DNA of 64,000 nucleotides from positions 1,364,001 to 1,428,000 of the forward strand of contig NZ_JBAJIJ010000001.1 in the NCBI RefSeq assembly GCF_036867135.1, in the 5' to 3' direction. A model generated the notes under the pieces. It worked only from the letters and a program-made list of their open reading frames with translations. It was not told where the DNA came from and searched no databases. The DNA is from Aeromicrobium sp. Sec7.5. Lineage in GTDB: Bacteria; Actinomycetota; Actinomycetes; Propionibacteriales; Nocardioidaceae. The translations under genes and the position numbers were made by a program. Within the stretch, counting starts at the first letter, position 1, and each line of letters begins with the position of its first letter. Below are positions 55,087-64,000 of this stretch, one piece after another.

Positions 55087-56202
55087 ATGGCCCCCAAGAC
55101 CGCACTCGTCCCCGTCACCCGTCTGACCGGTGAAGGCACCTCGTCCGACCAGCGCACCAAGGCGATCGACAACGCCATCGCCCAGATCGACCGAGCCCAC
55201 GGCAAGGGCGCCGTGATGCGTCTGGGCGAGCGTGGCCGCACCAAGATCGACGTGATCCCCACCGGCGCCACGGCACTCGACGTCGCGCTCGGCATCGGTG
55301 GTCTGCCCCGCGGCCGGGTCGTCGAGATCTACGGCCCGGAGTCCTCGGGCAAGACCACGGTCGCCCTGCACGCGGTGGCCAACGCCCAGAAGGCCGGCGG
55401 CGTCGCCGCCTTCATCGACGCCGAGCACGCGCTCGACCCCGACTACGCCCGCAAGCTCGGGGTCGACACCGACGCGCTGCTGATCTCCCAGCCCGACTCC
55501 GGTGAGCAGGCGCTCGAGATCGCCGACATGCTGATCCGCTCCGGTGCGCTCGACATCATCGTCATCGACTCCGTCGCGGCACTCGTGCCCCGCGCCGAGA
55601 TCGACGGCGAGATGGGCGACAGCCACGTGGGCCTGCAGGCACGTCTCATGAGCCAGGCGCTGCGCAAGATGACCGGTGCCATCAACGGCTCGGGCACCAC
55701 GGCGATCTTCATCAACCAGCTGCGCGAGAAGATCGGCGTGATGTTCGGCTCGCCCGAGACCACCACGGGCGGCAAGGCCCTGAAGTTCTACGCCTCGGTC
55801 CGCCTCGACGTGCGTCGCATCGAGACCCTCAAGGACGGCACCGACATGGTCGGCAACCGCACCAAGGTCAAGGTCGTCAAGAACAAGCTGGCCCCGCCGT
55901 TCAAGGTCGCCGAGTTCGACATCATGTACGGCAAGGGCATCAGCCGCGAGGGCTCGCTGATCGACGTGGGTGTCGACGCCGGCATCGTGCGCAAGGCCGG
56001 AGCCTGGTACACCTACGACGGCGACCAGCTCGGTCAGGGCAAGGAGAACGCGCGGCAGTTCCTCGCCGACAACCCGGATCTCGCCGTCGAGATCGAGCGC
56101 CGGATCAAGGAGCACCTCGGCGTGGGTGTCGACGCCGCGCTCGAGGAGACCGACGAGGACGCCGGGGCTGACGCCACGACGGTCACCGAGGTCGACTTCT
56201 GA
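55087..56202 (+). CDS. recA: Recombinase RecA
   Basis: The 371-residue protein drives homologous recombination and stimulates LexA cleavage. Walker [10 protein letters not shown] is at about residues 83-91, and [30 protein letters not shown] sequence (here [20 protein letters not shown]) and [21 protein letters not shown] follow. No intein is present. GAAGGA 7 bases ahead supports the ATG at 55087. It is followed after 5 bases by recX, and preceded by an SOS box. Confidence 0.98.
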   Translation: MAPKTALVPVTRLTGEGTSSDQRTKAIDNAIAQIDRAHGKGAVMRLGERGRTKIDVIPTGATALDVALGIGGLPRGRVVEIYGPESSGKTTVALHAVANAQKAGGVAAFIDAEHALDPDYARKLGVDTDALLISQPDSGEQALEIADMLIRSGALDIIVIDSVAALVPRAEIDGEMGDSHVGLQARLMSQALRKMTGAINGSGTTAIFINQLREKIGVMFGSPETTTGGKALKFYASVRLDVRRIETLKDGTDMVGNRTKVKVVKNKLAPPFKVAEFDIMYGKGISREGSLIDVGVDAGIVRKAGAWYTYDGDQLGQGKENARQFLADNPDLAVEIERRIKEHLGVGVDAALEETDEDAGADATTVTEVDF

Positions 56203-56207
56203 GCTCG

Positions 56208-56741
56208 ATGAGCCACGATGCCGCGTTCGACGAGTCCGACTCGGGGATGGATCCCGAGGAGGCACGCACCCTCGCCATGAAGGTCCTGTACGACCGGCTG
56301 GCCGAGCGGGCGCACAGTCGGGCCGATCTCGAGCAGGCCCTCGCCAAGCGGCGCGTGCCCGTCGAGATCGGCGCGGCCGTGCTCGACCGGTTCGAGGCGG
56401 CCGGGTTCGTCGACGACGCGGCGTTCGCCCGCTCGTGGGTCGAGGGTCGTCAGCGTGGCAAGGGCCTGGCCAGTCGCGCTCTGGCGATGGAGCTGCGCCA
56501 GAAGGGCGTCGACGACGACATCGCTCGCGAGGCACTCGCGGAGATCGATCCGGAGGACGAACGCCGGGCGGCCCACCGGTTGGTGCAGACCAAGCTGCGG
56601 GCCATGCGGGGGCTCGACGACCAGGTCCGCACCCGCCGCCTGGTGGGCATGCTGGCCCGCAAGGGCTACGCGCCTGGCCTCGCCTTCGAGGTCGTGCGCG
56701 ACGAGCTAGGGGCCGACCCCGAGCCGCTCGACTCGCTCTGA
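56208..56741 (+). CDS. recX: Regulatory protein RecX
   Basis: The 177-residue all-helical protein inhibits RecA filament activity. RSWVEGRQRGKGLASRALAMELRQKGVD and YDRLAERAHSRADLEQAL are the RecX repeat signatures. It lies 5 bases after recA, so it is co-expressed from the SOS-regulated operon. Alternative downstream start at codon 14 is possible. The long acidic opening may be an extension, since the conserved region starts around residue 18. Confidence 0.95.
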   Translation: MSHDAAFDESDSGMDPEEARTLAMKVLYDRLAERAHSRADLEQALAKRRVPVEIGAAVLDRFEAAGFVDDAAFARSWVEGRQRGKGLASRALAMELRQKGVDDDIAREALAEIDPEDERRAAHRLVQTKLRAMRGLDDQVRTRRLVGMLARKGYAPGLAFEVVRDELGADPEPLDSL

Positions 56742-56751
56742 GGCGACCGGC

Positions 56752-57231
56752 TCACAGGTCGAGCGCGGCGACGACCACCGGGTCGGTGCACCCGCGGGCC
56801 CACGCGGCGATCCGTATCCGGATCTCGCGCCCGAGCAGCCACTGACCGATCGGCTCGGCCACCGGGCGTAGCCATCGGGGCGTGATCGTGTAGCTGTACT
56901 TCCACGTCGCCCGGCACCCGTCGATGCCCTCGCGCTGCTCGGGCACGAACCGCCATCCGCCACCGAAGGTGCCGAAGAACCAAGGGCCGCTCACCATCGT
57001 CATCCCGACCGAGGTGGGCGGGCGGTACGAGGCGTACTCGCTGATCATCGCCGGCCCGACGCGGGCCCGCGTGTAGGTGCGCACGCCCTTGCCCGGCAGC
57101 TCGGCGTCGATGAGGTGCTGGTGGCGGATGAACGGGTCCCAGCGCAGGCGGGTCTCGCCCGTCGTCTGGGACACGGCGAAGGCGATCTGCGGTGTGACGG
57201 GGACCCACGTCTCGGCGACCACTTGCGGCAT
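56752..57231 (-). CDS. SRPBCC-family protein
   Basis: The 159-residue protein resembles polyketide cyclase/dehydrase-type START-like folds: VAETWVPVTPQIAFAVSQTTGETRLRWDP near the start and RATWKYSYTITPRWLRPVAEPIGQWLL near the end. Such proteins bind lipids or hydrophobic metabolites. The ATG at 57231 is supported by TACCGT 6 bases before it (leaderless); GTG 57264 is an alternative. It is divergent from the hotdog gene and shares its promoter region. Confidence 0.75.
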   Translation of the reverse strand: MPQVVAETWVPVTPQIAFAVSQTTGETRLRWDPFIRHQHLIDAELPGKGVRTYTRARVGPAMISEYASYRPPTSVGMTMVSGPWFFGTFGGGWRFVPEQREGIDGCRATWKYSYTITPRWLRPVAEPIGQWLLGREIRIRIAAWARGCTDPVVVAALDL

Positions 57232-57237
57232 GGGGCC

Positions 57238-57243
57238 ACGGTA
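57238..57243 (-). promoter_or_regulatory. -10 box TACCGT before SRPBCC gene
   Basis: On the minus strand TACCGT ends 6 bases before the ATG at 57231. Confidence 0.4.
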
Positions 57244-57267
57244 CGCATCCTCACTGGTCAGCACGCA

Positions 57268-57284
57268 TTACCTGCGAGTAACAT
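57268..57284 (+). promoter_or_regulatory. Divergent operator and -10 box
   Basis: TTACCTGCGAGTAA (57268-57281) has outer arms TTAC/GTAA and is 10 of 14 symmetric, like operators of TetR-type fatty-acid regulators. TAACAT (57279-57284) overlaps it and ends 7 bases before the hotdog ATG at 57292. Confidence 0.5.
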
Positions 57285-57291
57285 GTGGCGC

Positions 57292-57750
57292 ATGGCCTCC
57301 ACCTACGACTTCTACCGCAAGCTCAGTGCGCTCCCGCAGGGCAAGCGACTGTTCTCCATCGCGTTCAGCCAGAAGGCTCCCTACTTCGGCTCGATCCACC
57401 TCCGGGTCGACGAGATGTCGCCGCACTTCGCGCAGATCTCGTTGCCCAAGCGCCGCGCGGTCCAGAACCACATCGGCACGGTCCACGCGATCGCGGCCTG
57501 CAACGGCCTCGAGGCCGCGATGGGCCTGCTCGCCGAGGCGACGTGCCCGAAGGACGCGCGGTGGCTGCCCAAGGGCATGGAGGTCGAGTACCTGGCCAAG
57601 TCCACGAGCGACCTCGTCTGCACCGCGGAGTCCACGGCCGAGGACTGGGCCAACGGCCCGGACGTGCCGGTGACCGTGAAGGCGACCCGCGACGACGGCA
57701 CCGTCGTCGTCGCGGGCACGATCCACCTCTGGGTCACCCCCAAGAAGTAG
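57292..57750 (+). CDS. Hotdog-fold thioesterase-like protein (DUF4442)
   Basis: The 152-residue protein shows the hotdog core IHLRVDEMSPHFAQISLPKRRAVQNHIGTVHAIAACNGLEAAMGLLAE, in parts, like the DUF4442/YiiD-related thioesterases. The conserved helix after HxN-like positions is intact. It probably acts on acyl-CoA or acyl carriers. Promoter TAACAT 7 bases ahead of ATG 57292 overlaps an operator shared with the divergent SRPBCC gene. The earlier ATG at 57283 is possible. Confidence 0.82.
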   Translation: MASTYDFYRKLSALPQGKRLFSIAFSQKAPYFGSIHLRVDEMSPHFAQISLPKRRAVQNHIGTVHAIAACNGLEAAMGLLAEATCPKDARWLPKGMEVEYLAKSTSDLVCTAESTAEDWANGPDVPVTVKATRDDGTVVVAGTIHLWVTPKK

Positions 57751-57766
57751 CCGGCGCCGGCCAACC

Positions 57767-58759
57767 TCAGCCGTCGATCGAGCTGAGGTCGCCGTAGCGG
57801 TCGCCCGCGACGGCGCCCGACGGGATCGCCGCCGCCAGTGCGGCCAGATCGGCCGCGCTCACGGTGAGATCCAGCGCGGCGACGTTCTGCTCGAGGTAGG
57901 ACACGCGCTTGGTGCCCGGGATCGGCACGACGTCCTCGCCCTGCGCGAGCACCCAGGCGAGCGCGAGCTGGCCCGGGGTGCAGCCGAGGTCGTCGGCGAG
58001 GGCGCGGACCTGGTCGACGAGGGCGAGGTTGGCTCGCAGGTTCTCTCCCTCGAAGCGAGGGAAGTAGGCCGAGGCGCGGCTGTCGCCCTCGGCGAACCCG
58101 TCGGCCGGGACGGCGCCGGTCAGGATGCCGCGGCCCAGCGGCGAGTAGGCGACCAACCCGATGCCCAGCTCTCGCAAGGTCGGCAGGATCTCGTCCTCCA
58201 GGTCGCGCGTGAACAACGAGTACTCGGTCTGCAGGGCGGTCACCGGGTGCACGGCGTGGGCGCGGCGGATGGTCGCGGGCGACGCCTCGGAGAGTCCGAG
58301 GTACCGGACCTTCCCGGCCTCGACCAGGTCGTGCATCGCACCGACCGTCTCCTCGATCGGCACGGTCTTGTCCACGCGGTGCTGGTAGTACAGATCGATG
58401 TGGTCGACCCCGAGCCGCTCCAGGGAGGCGTCGCACGCCTGCCGCACGTAGTCCGGGTGGCCGTTGACCCCGACTCGTGTGCCATCGGGAAGGCGCTCGT
58501 TGCCGAACTTGGTCGCCAGCTGCACGGTGTCGCGTCGTCCGGAGATCGCCCGGCCGACCAGCTGCTCGTTGGTGAATGGTCCGTACATGTCGGCCGTGTC
58601 CAGGAACGTGACCCCGAGGTCGAGCGCCCGGTGGATCGTGGCGATGCCGCTGGCCTCGTCAGGCGTCCCGTAGAACTCGGACATGCCCATGCAGCCGAGG
58701 CCGAGGGCGGAGACGGTCAGGGGCGCGGTGGTGCCGAGCGTGCGTGTGGAAGTGGTCAT
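57767..58759 (-). CDS. Aldo/keto reductase
   Basis: The 330-residue NADPH-dependent reductase has the active-site residues Asp (LDTADMYG), Tyr in the same motif, Lys in LATKFG and His in [23 protein letters not shown] is the usual cofactor-side helix. The substrate is unknown; related enzymes reduce aldehydes and quinones during stress. It is regulated by a MerR-type promoter: its gene directly follows the MerR regulator, with a perfect palindrome between the -35 and -10. The ATG at 58759 is fixed by the promoter. Confidence 0.92.
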   Translation of the reverse strand: MTTSTRTLGTTAPLTVSALGLGCMGMSEFYGTPDEASGIATIHRALDLGVTFLDTADMYGPFTNEQLVGRAISGRRDTVQLATKFGNERLPDGTRVGVNGHPDYVRQACDASLERLGVDHIDLYYQHRVDKTVPIEETVGAMHDLVEAGKVRYLGLSEASPATIRRAHAVHPVTALQTEYSLFTRDLEDEILPTLRELGIGLVAYSPLGRGILTGAVPADGFAEGDSRASAYFPRFEGENLRANLALVDQVRALADDLGCTPGQLALAWVLAQGEDVVPIPGTKRVSYLEQNVAALDLTVSAADLAALAAAIPSGAVAGDRYGDLSSIDG

Positions 58760-58765
58760 GACCCC

Positions 58766-58796
58766 AGCCAACAACCTGGAGTGCACTCCAGGTCAA
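58766..58796 (-). promoter_or_regulatory. MerR-type promoter with 19-base spacer and palindrome
   Basis: On the minus strand TTGACC (58796-58791) and TTGGCT (58771-58766) are 19 bases apart. The 20-base perfect palindrome ACCTGGAGTG/CACTCCAGGT (58774-58793) fills the spacer. The ATG follows 6 bases after the -10. The long spacer is the hallmark of MerR activation. Confidence 0.8.
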
Positions 58797-58804
58797 GCCC
58801 ACGA

Positions 58805-59194
58805 TCAGGCCGACTTCTCGCGGGGAGCGAGACGGTCCTGATAGGTCGCGATCTTGGTGTCGATCGCCGCGAGGTGGGTCGTGACCTCGGCCAGCTGCCG
58901 CAGCACCTGGTCGCGGTGCGTCATCAGGACGTCCAGGCGATCGGCCTCGTTGCCCGCGCCGGCCCTGACGAGGTCGGCATAGCGTCGGACGTCACGGATC
59001 GGCATGCCGGTCGAGCGGAGTCTCGTGACCAGCTCGACCCAGCGCAGGTCGGCCTCCTCGTACCTGCGGTGACCGCTGACGTCGCGAGGCACCGGACGCA
59101 GCAGCAACCCGTCCCGCTCGTAGTACCGCAGCGTGTCGGCCGACACGCCGAGCTCGGTGGCTGACTCGGCGATGGATCGTCCCGTGCGCGACAT
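58805..59194 (-). CDS. MerR-family transcriptional regulator
   Basis: The 129-residue regulator has the MerR helix-turn-helix SIAESATELGVSADTLRYYERDGLL and a coiled-coil dimerisation helix (LDVLMTHRDQVLRQLAEVTTHLAAI, in parts). No metal-binding cysteines are present, so a small organic ligand or oxidative signal is likely; related proteins are SoxR-like or pigment/stress regulators. It lies upstream of the aldo/keto reductase on the same strand and the operator sits just after its stop codon. Confidence 0.88.
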   Translation of the reverse strand: MSRTGRSIAESATELGVSADTLRYYERDGLLLRPVPRDVSGHRRYEEADLRWVELVTRLRSTGMPIRDVRRYADLVRAGAGNEADRLDVLMTHRDQVLRQLAEVTTHLAAIDTKIATYQDRLAPREKSA

Positions 59195-59200
59195 GACGCC

Positions 59201-59206
59201 AGTCTT
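59201..59206 (-). promoter_or_regulatory. -10 box AAGACT before merR gene
   Basis: On the minus strand AAGACT ends 6 bases before the ATG at 59194. Confidence 0.35.
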
Positions 59207-59328
59207 GCCCACCCGGCCCCATGGTGCACCGATGCGCAGATCCGGGGGTCACCGGCGTCGTGCCGCATCACGAGGCGTGGCTGTACGTCTCGCCGCTCCC
59301 GGTGGCCGACGCGTATCCTTGACGGGCC

Positions 59329-60810
59329 ATGACGAAGACCTACGAGGTGCGCACCTACGGGTGCCAGATGAACGTGCACGACTCCGAGCGGATCAGTGGT
59401 CTGCTCGAGACGGCCGGGTACACCGCCGCCGAGAAGGCCGGCGGTGGCACGCCCGATCTCGTCGTGTTCAACACCTGCGCCGTGCGCGAGAACGCCGACA
59501 ACAAGCTGTACGGCAACCTGGGGCACGTCGCCAGCCTCAAGGCGGAGAAGCCCGGCATGCAGGTGGCCGTCGGCGGCTGCCTCGCGCAGAAGGACCGCGC
59601 GACGATCACGGAGAAGGCCCCGTGGGTCGACGTCGTCTTCGGCACCCACAACGTGGGGTCCCTGCCGGTGCTGCTCGAGCGTGCCCGGGTGCAGTCCGAG
59701 GCCCAGGTCGAGATCCTCGAGTCGCTCGAGACCTTCCCGTCGACCCTGCCGACCAAGCGCGACTCCGTGTTCGCGGCGTGGGTCTCGATCAGCGTCGGCT
59801 GCAACAACACGTGCACGTTCTGCATCGTCCCGAGCCTGCGCGGCAAGGAGCGCGACCGTCGCCCCGGTGACGTGCTCGCGGAGGTCGAGGCCCTCGTGGC
59901 CGACGGGGTCGTCGAGATCACCCTGCTGGGCCAGAACGTCAACTCCTACGGCGTGGAGTTCGGTGACAAGCAGGCCTTCGGCAAGCTCCTGCGCGCGTGC
60001 GGCCGCATCGAGGGGCTGGAGCGGGTGCGCTTCACCAGCCCGCACCCCAAGGACTTCACCGACGACGTCATCGCCGCGATGGCCGAGACCCCCAACGTCA
60101 TGCCGCAGCTGCACATGCCGTTGCAGTCGGGCTCGGACGACGTGCTCAAGCGCATGCGCCGGTCCTACCGTCGTGAGAAGTTCCTCGGCATCATCGACCG
60201 GGTCCGCGCTGCGATGCCCGACGCCGCCATCACGACCGACATCATCGTCGGGTTCCCCGGAGAGACCGACGCGGACTTCGAGCAGACCCTCGAGGTCGTG
60301 CGCCGGGCCCGGTTCAGCAGCGCATTCACCTTCCAGTACTCGCCACGGCCGGGCACGCCGGCGGCCGACCTCGACGACCAGATCTCCCCGGCGGTCGTCA
60401 AGGAGCGCTACCTGCGCCTGGCCGAGGTGGTCGACGAGATCGCCTGGGCCGAGAACCGCGCGCTCGTGGGTCGACGCGTCGAGCTGCTCGTGTCCGACAC
60501 CAGCGGCAAGAAGGACCGAGCGACCGAGCGGCTGACGGGCCGTGCTCGCGACAACCGCCTCGTGCACTTCGTGCCCGGCGACGAGACCGTGCGTCCCGGC
60601 GACGTCGTGGAGGTCGAGATCACCTCGGCCGCCCCGCACCACCTGATGAGCGACCTCCCGCCGTTGGGCGTGCGGGTCACCGCTTCCGGCGACGCGTGGG
60701 CCGCTCGCCGTGGCGCGACCGAGGTCAGGCCCGGCACGCCCGTGGGTCTCGGCATGCCGAGCCTCGGCGTGCCCGAGGCGCTGCCCCCGGCTCCCGCCTG
60801 CGCGACCTGA
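59329..60810 (+). CDS. miaB: tRNA-2-methylthio-N6-dimethylallyladenosine synthase
   Basis: The 493-residue radical-SAM methylthiotransferase modifies A37 of tRNAs already isopentenylated by MiaA. The N-terminal UPF0004 domain has [14 protein letters not shown] with the first cluster cysteine; the radical-SAM motif is CNNTCTFC; and a C-terminal TRAM domain ends before a short tail. A TATCCT box lies 9 bases upstream. Converges with the YhgE/Pip gene, leaving three bases between stops. Confidence 0.97.
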   Translation: MTKTYEVRTYGCQMNVHDSERISGLLETAGYTAAEKAGGGTPDLVVFNTCAVRENADNKLYGNLGHVASLKAEKPGMQVAVGGCLAQKDRATITEKAPWVDVVFGTHNVGSLPVLLERARVQSEAQVEILESLETFPSTLPTKRDSVFAAWVSISVGCNNTCTFCIVPSLRGKERDRRPGDVLAEVEALVADGVVEITLLGQNVNSYGVEFGDKQAFGKLLRACGRIEGLERVRFTSPHPKDFTDDVIAAMAETPNVMPQLHMPLQSGSDDVLKRMRRSYRREKFLGIIDRVRAAMPDAAITTDIIVGFPGETDADFEQTLEVVRRARFSSAFTFQYSPRPGTPAADLDDQISPAVVKERYLRLAEVVDEIAWAENRALVGRRVELLVSDTSGKKDRATERLTGRARDNRLVHFVPGDETVRPGDVVEVEITSAAPHHLMSDLPPLGVRVTASGDAWAARRGATEVRPGTPVGLGMPSLGVPEALPPAPACAT

Positions 60811-60813
60811 CGC

Positions 60814-62850
60814 TCAGACGACCAGCTCGGGGTGCAGGCGCCCCATCGTGACCCGCTGGCGACGGTGGGCCGCGATGACGGTGACCGACAGGGCCAGCAC
60901 CGTGAAGACCCCCAGCGCGGAGAAGTCGCGCGCCACCGACTGGCCGCCACCAGCGGTCGCCGCGCGGAACAGATCGACGACATAGGTCATCGGCAGCAGG
61001 TCGTGGAAGAAGTTGAAGAACCCGGGCGCGGTCTCGATCGGGTACGTGCCTCCGGCCGAGGTCAGCTGCAGGGAGACGACGACGAGGGCGAGGAAGCGCC
61101 CCGCAGCACCGAAGAGGGCGATGAACATCTGGTTGAGCGCCGTGAACACGACGCCCGCAGCCAGGGCCGTGCCGACGAGCAGCAGTCGGTCGGCCGGCTG
61201 GATGCCGACCGCGCCTTCGACGACCGCCACGAGCAGCAGCGCCTGGACCGCGGAGAGGACCACCCCCGGCGCGAGTCCGGCCAGCGCGATCCTGGCGCTG
61301 CCGGCCGTCGAGGCGATCGCCCGGTCGGAGAACGGCCGGAGCAGGAGGTAGATCGCCATGGCGCCCACCCAGAGAGCGAGGGCCATGAAGTACGGGGCGA
61401 GCGCGGTGCCGTAGTTCTCGACGCCGTTCACGCGCTTCGCGGCGTCCTCGATCGGGGTGGCGACCGTGGAGGCGAGGTTCGCGCGCTCCTCGTCGCCGTA
61501 GACGGGGACCTCGTCAGCACCGTCCGCGAGACCGTCGGCGAGGTCGGACGCACCGGTCACGAGCTGCTCGGCGCCGTCGACCAGCTGCCCGACGCCGGCC
61601 GCGAGCTCGTCTGCTCCGGAGGCCGCCGTGGCGGCACCGTCGGCGAGGCGACCCGAACCGTCGGCCAGGGCCGAGGCCCCGCCCGCGGCCTGGTCGAGCG
61701 CGCTGATCAGGGTCGGGACCGCACCGGCGAGCTGGCGGTTGCCGGCCGCGACCTGGTTGGCACCGGCTGCGAGGGTCGCGGTGTCGGCACGTACCTGCTC
61801 GGCCTGGCCGCGGACCGTGCCCACGAAGGCCTTGAGCTCGTCGGACTGGTTGGCAGCCTCGCGCAGGGCGGCACAGCCCTCGACCGGGACCTCGGCCTCG
61901 CACTGGTCGGCCAGCGCGGTGAGTTGTGCGGCCAGAGCGTCGATGTCGGCGGAGGCGTTGCTGGTCGCATCGAGCAGCTGCTGCGTGACGGACTGCACGG
62001 TCTGGTTGATCTGGTCGGTGCCGGCCGCGACCTGGCCCGCACCGTCGGCGAGTCGCTGCGTATCCTGTGTGAGCGTGCTGGTCTGCGAGCGGAGCAGGCC
62101 GAGGCCCGACGCGAGCTGCGCCACGGCGCCGTCGAGCTGCGCGGCCCCGTCGGCCAGCGCCCGGTTGCCGTCGGCGAGCTGCTGGGCCCCGGACTCGGCG
62201 GCCGCGGTCCCGTCGGTGAGCTGGCGGGCACCGCCGGCCAGCTTCGCCGCACCGTCGGCAGCCTCCTGAAGCGAGGCGCGGATGTCGCTGAAGCCGAGGT
62301 AGACGTTGTCGAGGTAGGTCTCGGTGACCTGGGCGTTCAGCGCCGTGCGGGCCGCGTCGAGGATGCGTTCGGCGATGGTGCCGTTGATGTAGTTCACGCC
62401 GTCATTGGTGCGCAGGTCGAGCTGGCCCTGGACGGCCTCGGCCGGGTCGCCCGAGGTCGAGGTCGCGGCGGCCGAGAGGTTCGCGGGGATCGTGAGGACC
62501 GCCTTGTACTCACCCGAGGCGAGCCCGTCCGAGGCGTCCTCGGCGTCGGTCAGGACCCAGTCGTAGTTCGACCCGTCGTCGTCACCGATCAGGTCGGCGG
62601 CCAGGACCCGGCCGATCGCGACCGGCTGGGTCGTGCCGTCGGGGCCGGTGACCTCGACGATCTCGTCCTCGTTGACGACCGCGGCCCGCACCTGGTCGAG
62701 GTTGCCGGTCGGGTCGAGGTTGGCCCAGATGTAGAGCGCCCCGTAGAGCAGCGGCACGATCGTCACCGCGACGACGGCCGCACGGGCGAGCCGACTGCGG
62801 CGCAACCGCGCGAGCTCGAACCAGGGCAGGGATGGGGAGGGGATCATCAC
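60814..62850 (-). CDS. YhgE/Pip-type ABC-2 membrane protein
   Basis: The 678-residue protein has one N-terminal membrane helix (about residues 22-42) and five or six near the C terminus (residues 500-665). Between them is a long region built of repeating LADGAxxLxxG-like units (about residues 195-470) expected to form an extended helical bundle outside the membrane. This is the YhgE/Pip architecture of phage-infection-type proteins and ABC-2-like exporters. The GTG at 62850 overlaps the preceding gene (GTGA); ATG 62847 is an alternative. The ATPase-fused MMPL gene upstream is its probable energy source. Confidence 0.85.
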   Translation of the reverse strand: MMIPSPSLPWFELARLRRSRLARAAVVAVTIVPLLYGALYIWANLDPTGNLDQVRAAVVNEDEIVEVTGPDGTTQPVAIGRVLAADLIGDDDGSNYDWVLTDAEDASDGLASGEYKAVLTIPANLSAAATSTSGDPAEAVQGQLDLRTNDGVNYINGTIAERILDAARTALNAQVTETYLDNVYLGFSDIRASLQEAADGAAKLAGGARQLTDGTAAAESGAQQLADGNRALADGAAQLDGAVAQLASGLGLLRSQTSTLTQDTQRLADGAGQVAAGTDQINQTVQSVTQQLLDATSNASADIDALAAQLTALADQCEAEVPVEGCAALREAANQSDELKAFVGTVRGQAEQVRADTATLAAGANQVAAGNRQLAGAVPTLISALDQAAGGASALADGSGRLADGAATAASGADELAAGVGQLVDGAEQLVTGASDLADGLADGADEVPVYGDEERANLASTVATPIEDAAKRVNGVENYGTALAPYFMALALWVGAMAIYLLLRPFSDRAIASTAGSARIALAGLAPGVVLSAVQALLLVAVVEGAVGIQPADRLLLVGTALAAGVVFTALNQMFIALFGAAGRFLALVVVSLQLTSAGGTYPIETAPGFFNFFHDLLPMTYVVDLFRAATAGGGQSVARDFSALGVFTVLALSVTVIAAHRRQRVTMGRLHPELVV

Positions 62851-64000
62851 AGCATCAGCTCGTCGAGGGTGCGGGTGGTGTCCAGCTCCACCAGGTGGAG
62901 GCGGTCGGACGGCGGGGGTGCGGAGCTCGGTGACACGACGCTCGCGACGAGCGAGGTGCCCGAGTCCTCGAGGAGGTGGTCGAGCGCGTCCCAGAGCAGG
63001 GACAGGTCGTCGCCGATGCGCAGGTCGTCGGCGCCGTCGAGCACGACGATCCGGGGTGATTCCTGCAGGGCGAGCACGACGCCCAGGACCGTGCGCTGGA
63101 GAGGGGTGAGGCGCCCGACGGGGACCGTGCCCTCGACCGACCCGTGGGGCACGCCGCGGACGGCGTGGGCGTGGGCGAGCGATCGGTCCAGCTGCTGGCG
63201 CACCGGGGCGATCCTGGACCGGCTGACCCAGAGCCCGAACCGGCGGATCGACAGGCGCTCGGCAATGTGCTGGTCGACGGTCAGGTTGACGTCCAGGTCG
63301 TTCAGACCGGCCATCTCGGCCAGGGCGACCGATCGACGGACGGCGCGGGACTCCTGGGGAATCAGGTACCCGTTGACCCGCAGTCGTCCCTGGTCGTAGC
63401 CCATGCGCCCGGCGATGGTCAGCAGGAGTGCGGTCTTGCCCGATCCGCTCGGGCCGTGGACGACGAGCCAGTGGTGCTGCGGCAGGTCGATCGCGACGTC
63501 GTTGAACACCGGTCCGCGGGGGCCGGTCGTGGTCAGCCCGGCTGCGGTGACGGCGGCGGTGGAGTCACGCCGGGGCCAGGACTGCAGCTCGACCCGGCGG
63601 TGCAGAGCCTCGCCCTCGACGTCGATGTGGGGCAGGACCCGCTCGAGCCGCTTCGGCAGGCCCCACGACCGGTTGCCGAAGAGCTGGAGGACCGCAGGCG
63701 CGAAGAGCATCCGGATCAGGAACGCGTCGACGAACACGCCGATCGCGAGCGCGAACGCGATGGGCTTGATGTTCGGGTCGCCGTCGGGCACGAAGGCGGC
63801 GAACACCGCGAGCATGATGATCGCGGCGGCGGTGACGACCCGAGAGCTGCCGACGAACCCGTCGACGATCGCCCGGTGGGGGTCGCCCGTGCGGACGTAC
63901 TCCTCCTTCATGCGCGACATGAGGAAGACCTCGTAGTCCATCGACAGCCCGAACAGCACGGCCATGAGGATGATCGGCAGGAAGCTGATCAGGGGTCCGG
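62847..64000 (-). CDS. MMPL transporter fused to ABC-like ATPase (partial)
   Basis: The frame runs past the right edge, so the N terminus is missing. Visible parts, in order: the end of an MMPL/RND transporter (GLSMDYEVFLMSRMKEE, helices around AAAIIMLAVFAAFV and AFALAIGVFVDAFLIRML), a linker, then a P-loop domain with Walker A GPSGSGKT (bases about 63433-63457) and a Walker B-like RIVVLDGADDL (about 63024-63056). The signature motif is degenerate (RLTPLQRTVLG in place of LSGGQ), as in other ATPases beside YhgE/Pip proteins. MMPL pumps use proton force, so an ATPase fused to one is unusual. It overlaps the YhgE gene by 4 bases. Confidence 0.8.
   Translation of the reverse strand, partial: GPLISFLPIILMAVLFGLSMDYEVFLMSRMKEEYVRTGDPHRAIVDGFVGSSRVVTAAAIIMLAVFAAFVPDGDPNIKPIAFALAIGVFVDAFLIRMLFAPAVLQLFGNRSWGLPKRLERVLPHIDVEGEALHRRVELQSWPRRDSTAAVTAAGLTTTGPRGPVFNDVAIDLPQHHWLVVHGPSGSGKTALLLTIAGRMGYDQGRLRVNGYLIPQESRAVRRSVALAEMAGLNDLDVNLTVDQHIAERLSIRRFGLWVSRSRIAPVRQQLDRSLAHAHAVRGVPHGSVEGTVPVGRLTPLQRTVLGVVLALQESPRIVVLDGADDLRIGDDLSLLWDALDHLLEDSGTSLVASVVSPSSAPPPSDRLHLVELDTTRTLDELML

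Overview
The window is high-GC DNA from an actinomycete chromosome. The genes follow the conserved actinobacterial core order also seen in Mycobacterium tuberculosis: cdsA, rlmN, dxr, rseP, ispG, proS, rimP, nusA, infB, rbfA, truB, ribF, rpsO, pnp, dapB, dapA, rnj, ftsK, pgsA, clgR, recA, recX and miaB. A frameshifted DUF222/HNH gene and the gene style would fit Propionibacteriales such as Nocardioides or Aeromicrobium. That placement is an inference and was not tested. No rRNA, tRNA, CRISPR array, prophage or complete insertion sequence was recognised.

Bases 1-20117 form an enlarged segment between cdsA and dxr, which are near neighbours in many relatives. It holds a transglutaminase/DUF2126, circularly permuted ATP-grasp + alpha-E and second transglutaminase cluster (301-7044). 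A membrane-anchored protein and a zinc-ribbon metallopeptidase follow (7098-8708), then the DUF222/HNH pseudogene, rlmN, and an enoyl-CoA hydratase with an orphan adenylation-like fragment. The minus-strand furA-katG pair, an SDR oxidoreductase and a two-component system divergent from an ABC exporter complete it.

Bases 20211-39391 are core housekeeping: isoprenoid synthesis (dxr, ispG), site-2 protease rseP, proS, the rimP-nusA-ylxR-infB-rbfA-truB translation operon, a cardiolipin-synthase-like PLD protein, ribF, rpsO and pnp with a long structured leader. Kynureninase and a Phd/PIN toxin-antitoxin pair sit between pnp and dapB. Next come an AzlCD amino-acid exporter operon, thyA-dfrA, a thioesterase, dapA-rnj behind a candidate leader-peptide switch, a CbiX-like protein, ftsK, pgsA, cinA, clgR, a DUF3046 gene, and LexA-boxed recA with recX. 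The right end has a divergent SRPBCC/hotdog pair, a MerR regulator with its aldo/keto reductase target, miaB, and a YhgE/Pip permease behind an MMPL transporter fused to a P-loop ATPase; that last gene runs off the window.

Three genome-style signals recur. More than fifteen start codons lie 6-7 bases after a TANNNT-like -10 box, which predicts leaderless mRNAs. Many co-directional genes overlap by ATGA or GTGA. At least eight gene junctions carry 12-18-base tandem duplications, often including a stop codon. The most promising candidate systems are the MMPL-ATPase/YhgE unit, the dapA leader with mutually exclusive hairpins, and the transglutaminase/ATP-grasp/alpha-E/metallopeptidase cluster.
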